Shown piece by piece: positions 5,099 through 5,438 of a stretch of 5,438 bases of DNA. Source of the DNA: Pseudomonadota bacterium (GTDB lineage: Bacteria > Pseudomonadota > Alphaproteobacteria > Rhodospirillales > Casp-alpha2). The translations under genes and the position numbers were made by a program. The notes under the pieces were generated by a model. The model worked only from the letters and a program-made list of their open reading frames with translations. It was not told where the DNA came from and did not search any database. The DNA is taken from positions 1 through 5,438 of the forward strand of contig JADFNT010000138.1 in NCBI GenBank assembly GCA_022563215.1. The letters run 5' to 3'. Numbering within the stretch: position 1 is the stretch's first letter; the number at the start of each line of letters is the position of its first letter.

Positions 5099-5438
5099 AT
5101 GTACGCTTACATCGTCCGCCGATTGCTGCTGATCATCCCGACGTTGTTCGGGATCATGGTCGTCAACTTCGCCGTCGTGCAGGTTTTGCCGGGCGGCCCG
5201 GTGGAACAGATTATCGCGCAGTTGACCGGCGAGGCCATCGACGTCACCGCCCGGGTCGGCGGCGAAGCCGGCAGCGAGGTCAACGCCGGCAAACGCACCC
5301 GGATCACCGGCAAACAGGCCGGCGCGCCGAGCAGGTATAGAGGGTCCCAGGGGCTGCCGCCGGAACTGATCAAGGACATCGAGCGCCAGTTCGGGCTCGA
5401 CAAGCCGGCCCTCGAACGATTCGGCATGATGATAAGCA
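5099..5438 (+). CDS. yejB: YejB-type peptide ABC transporter permease, partial (N-terminal part)
   Basis: The ATG at 5099 opens a frame that stays open to the window edge (113 codons). The N-terminus MYAYIVRRLLLIIPTLFGIM is the standard start of dipeptide/oligopeptide permeases of the DppB/YejB type. One membrane helix (about residues 8-30) is followed by VLPGGPVEQII (30-40). The YejB-specific long periplasmic insert then ends in SRYRGSQGLPPELIKDIERQ and FGLDKPALERF, which resembles E. coli YejB (YRGGRGLDPEVI, YGFDKPIHERY). It would form the inner-membrane channel with a YejE-type partner, powered by a YejF-type ATPase, and receive substrate from the YejA-like protein encoded just upstream. 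The membrane-spanning core and the EAA loop lie beyond the window. Confidence 0.92.
   Translation, partial: MYAYIVRRLLLIIPTLFGIMVVNFAVVQVLPGGPVEQIIAQLTGEAIDVTARVGGEAGSEVNAGKRTRITGKQAGAPSRYRGSQGLPPELIKDIERQFGLDKPALERFGMMIS

Noticed and set aside
1..5438. CRISPR array, tRNA or rRNA genes
   Set aside because: No regularly spaced direct repeats, no cloverleaf with a TTC-type T arm, and no rRNA-like sequence were seen.

Overview
The window looks like GC-rich alphaproteobacterial chromosome, most like a Rhodospirillales-type genome. That placement is an inference from gene content (a KdsB of alphaproteobacterial type, a membrane-anchored CycM-like cytochrome c, and a YejA/YejB-type peptide importer) and from high GC with GC-rich third codon positions. 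I ran no database search.

Left part (1-1282, minus strand): kdsB (CMP-Kdo synthesis for lipopolysaccharide) is followed 16 bases downstream by pheA (prephenate dehydratase, phenylalanine synthesis), which runs off the left edge. They probably form one transcript reading leftward. A divergent intergenic region of about 180 bases (1283-1467) separates them from the plus-strand genes. It holds a possible 32-codon ORF with its own ribosome binding site, and no promoter I can call with confidence.

Middle part (1468-2828, plus strand): a membrane-anchored class I cytochrome c gene overlaps by four bases (ATGA) with hisN, an inositol-monophosphatase-family histidinol-phosphatase. They are probably translationally coupled.

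Gap between hisN and the transporter (2829-3222): this holds no credible protein gene. Most of it is one highly structured unit of about 315 bases (2812-3128) with 33-base imperfect terminal inverted repeats, two further long internal stems, several small hairpins, duplicated internal modules and TA dinucleotides at both ends. It resembles a MITE or another non-coding palindromic interspersed element. Its left arm supplies the last codons of hisN and three consecutive in-frame stop codons. It is the least ordinary item here.

Right part (3223-5438, plus strand): a YejA-type family 5 extracellular solute-binding protein gene is broken by a single missing base just after position 3840, although both halves are otherwise well conserved. 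The start of yejB, the inner-membrane permease, follows after 29 bases and runs off the right edge. A perfect 14-base palindrome abuts the yejB start codon. The remaining transporter genes (a YejE-type permease and a YejF-type ATPase) would be expected to the right.

The genes are ordinary housekeeping and uptake functions. I see no phage, CRISPR, tRNA, rRNA or defence genes, and no convincing novel protein system. The structured element and the frameshift deserve the follow-up.
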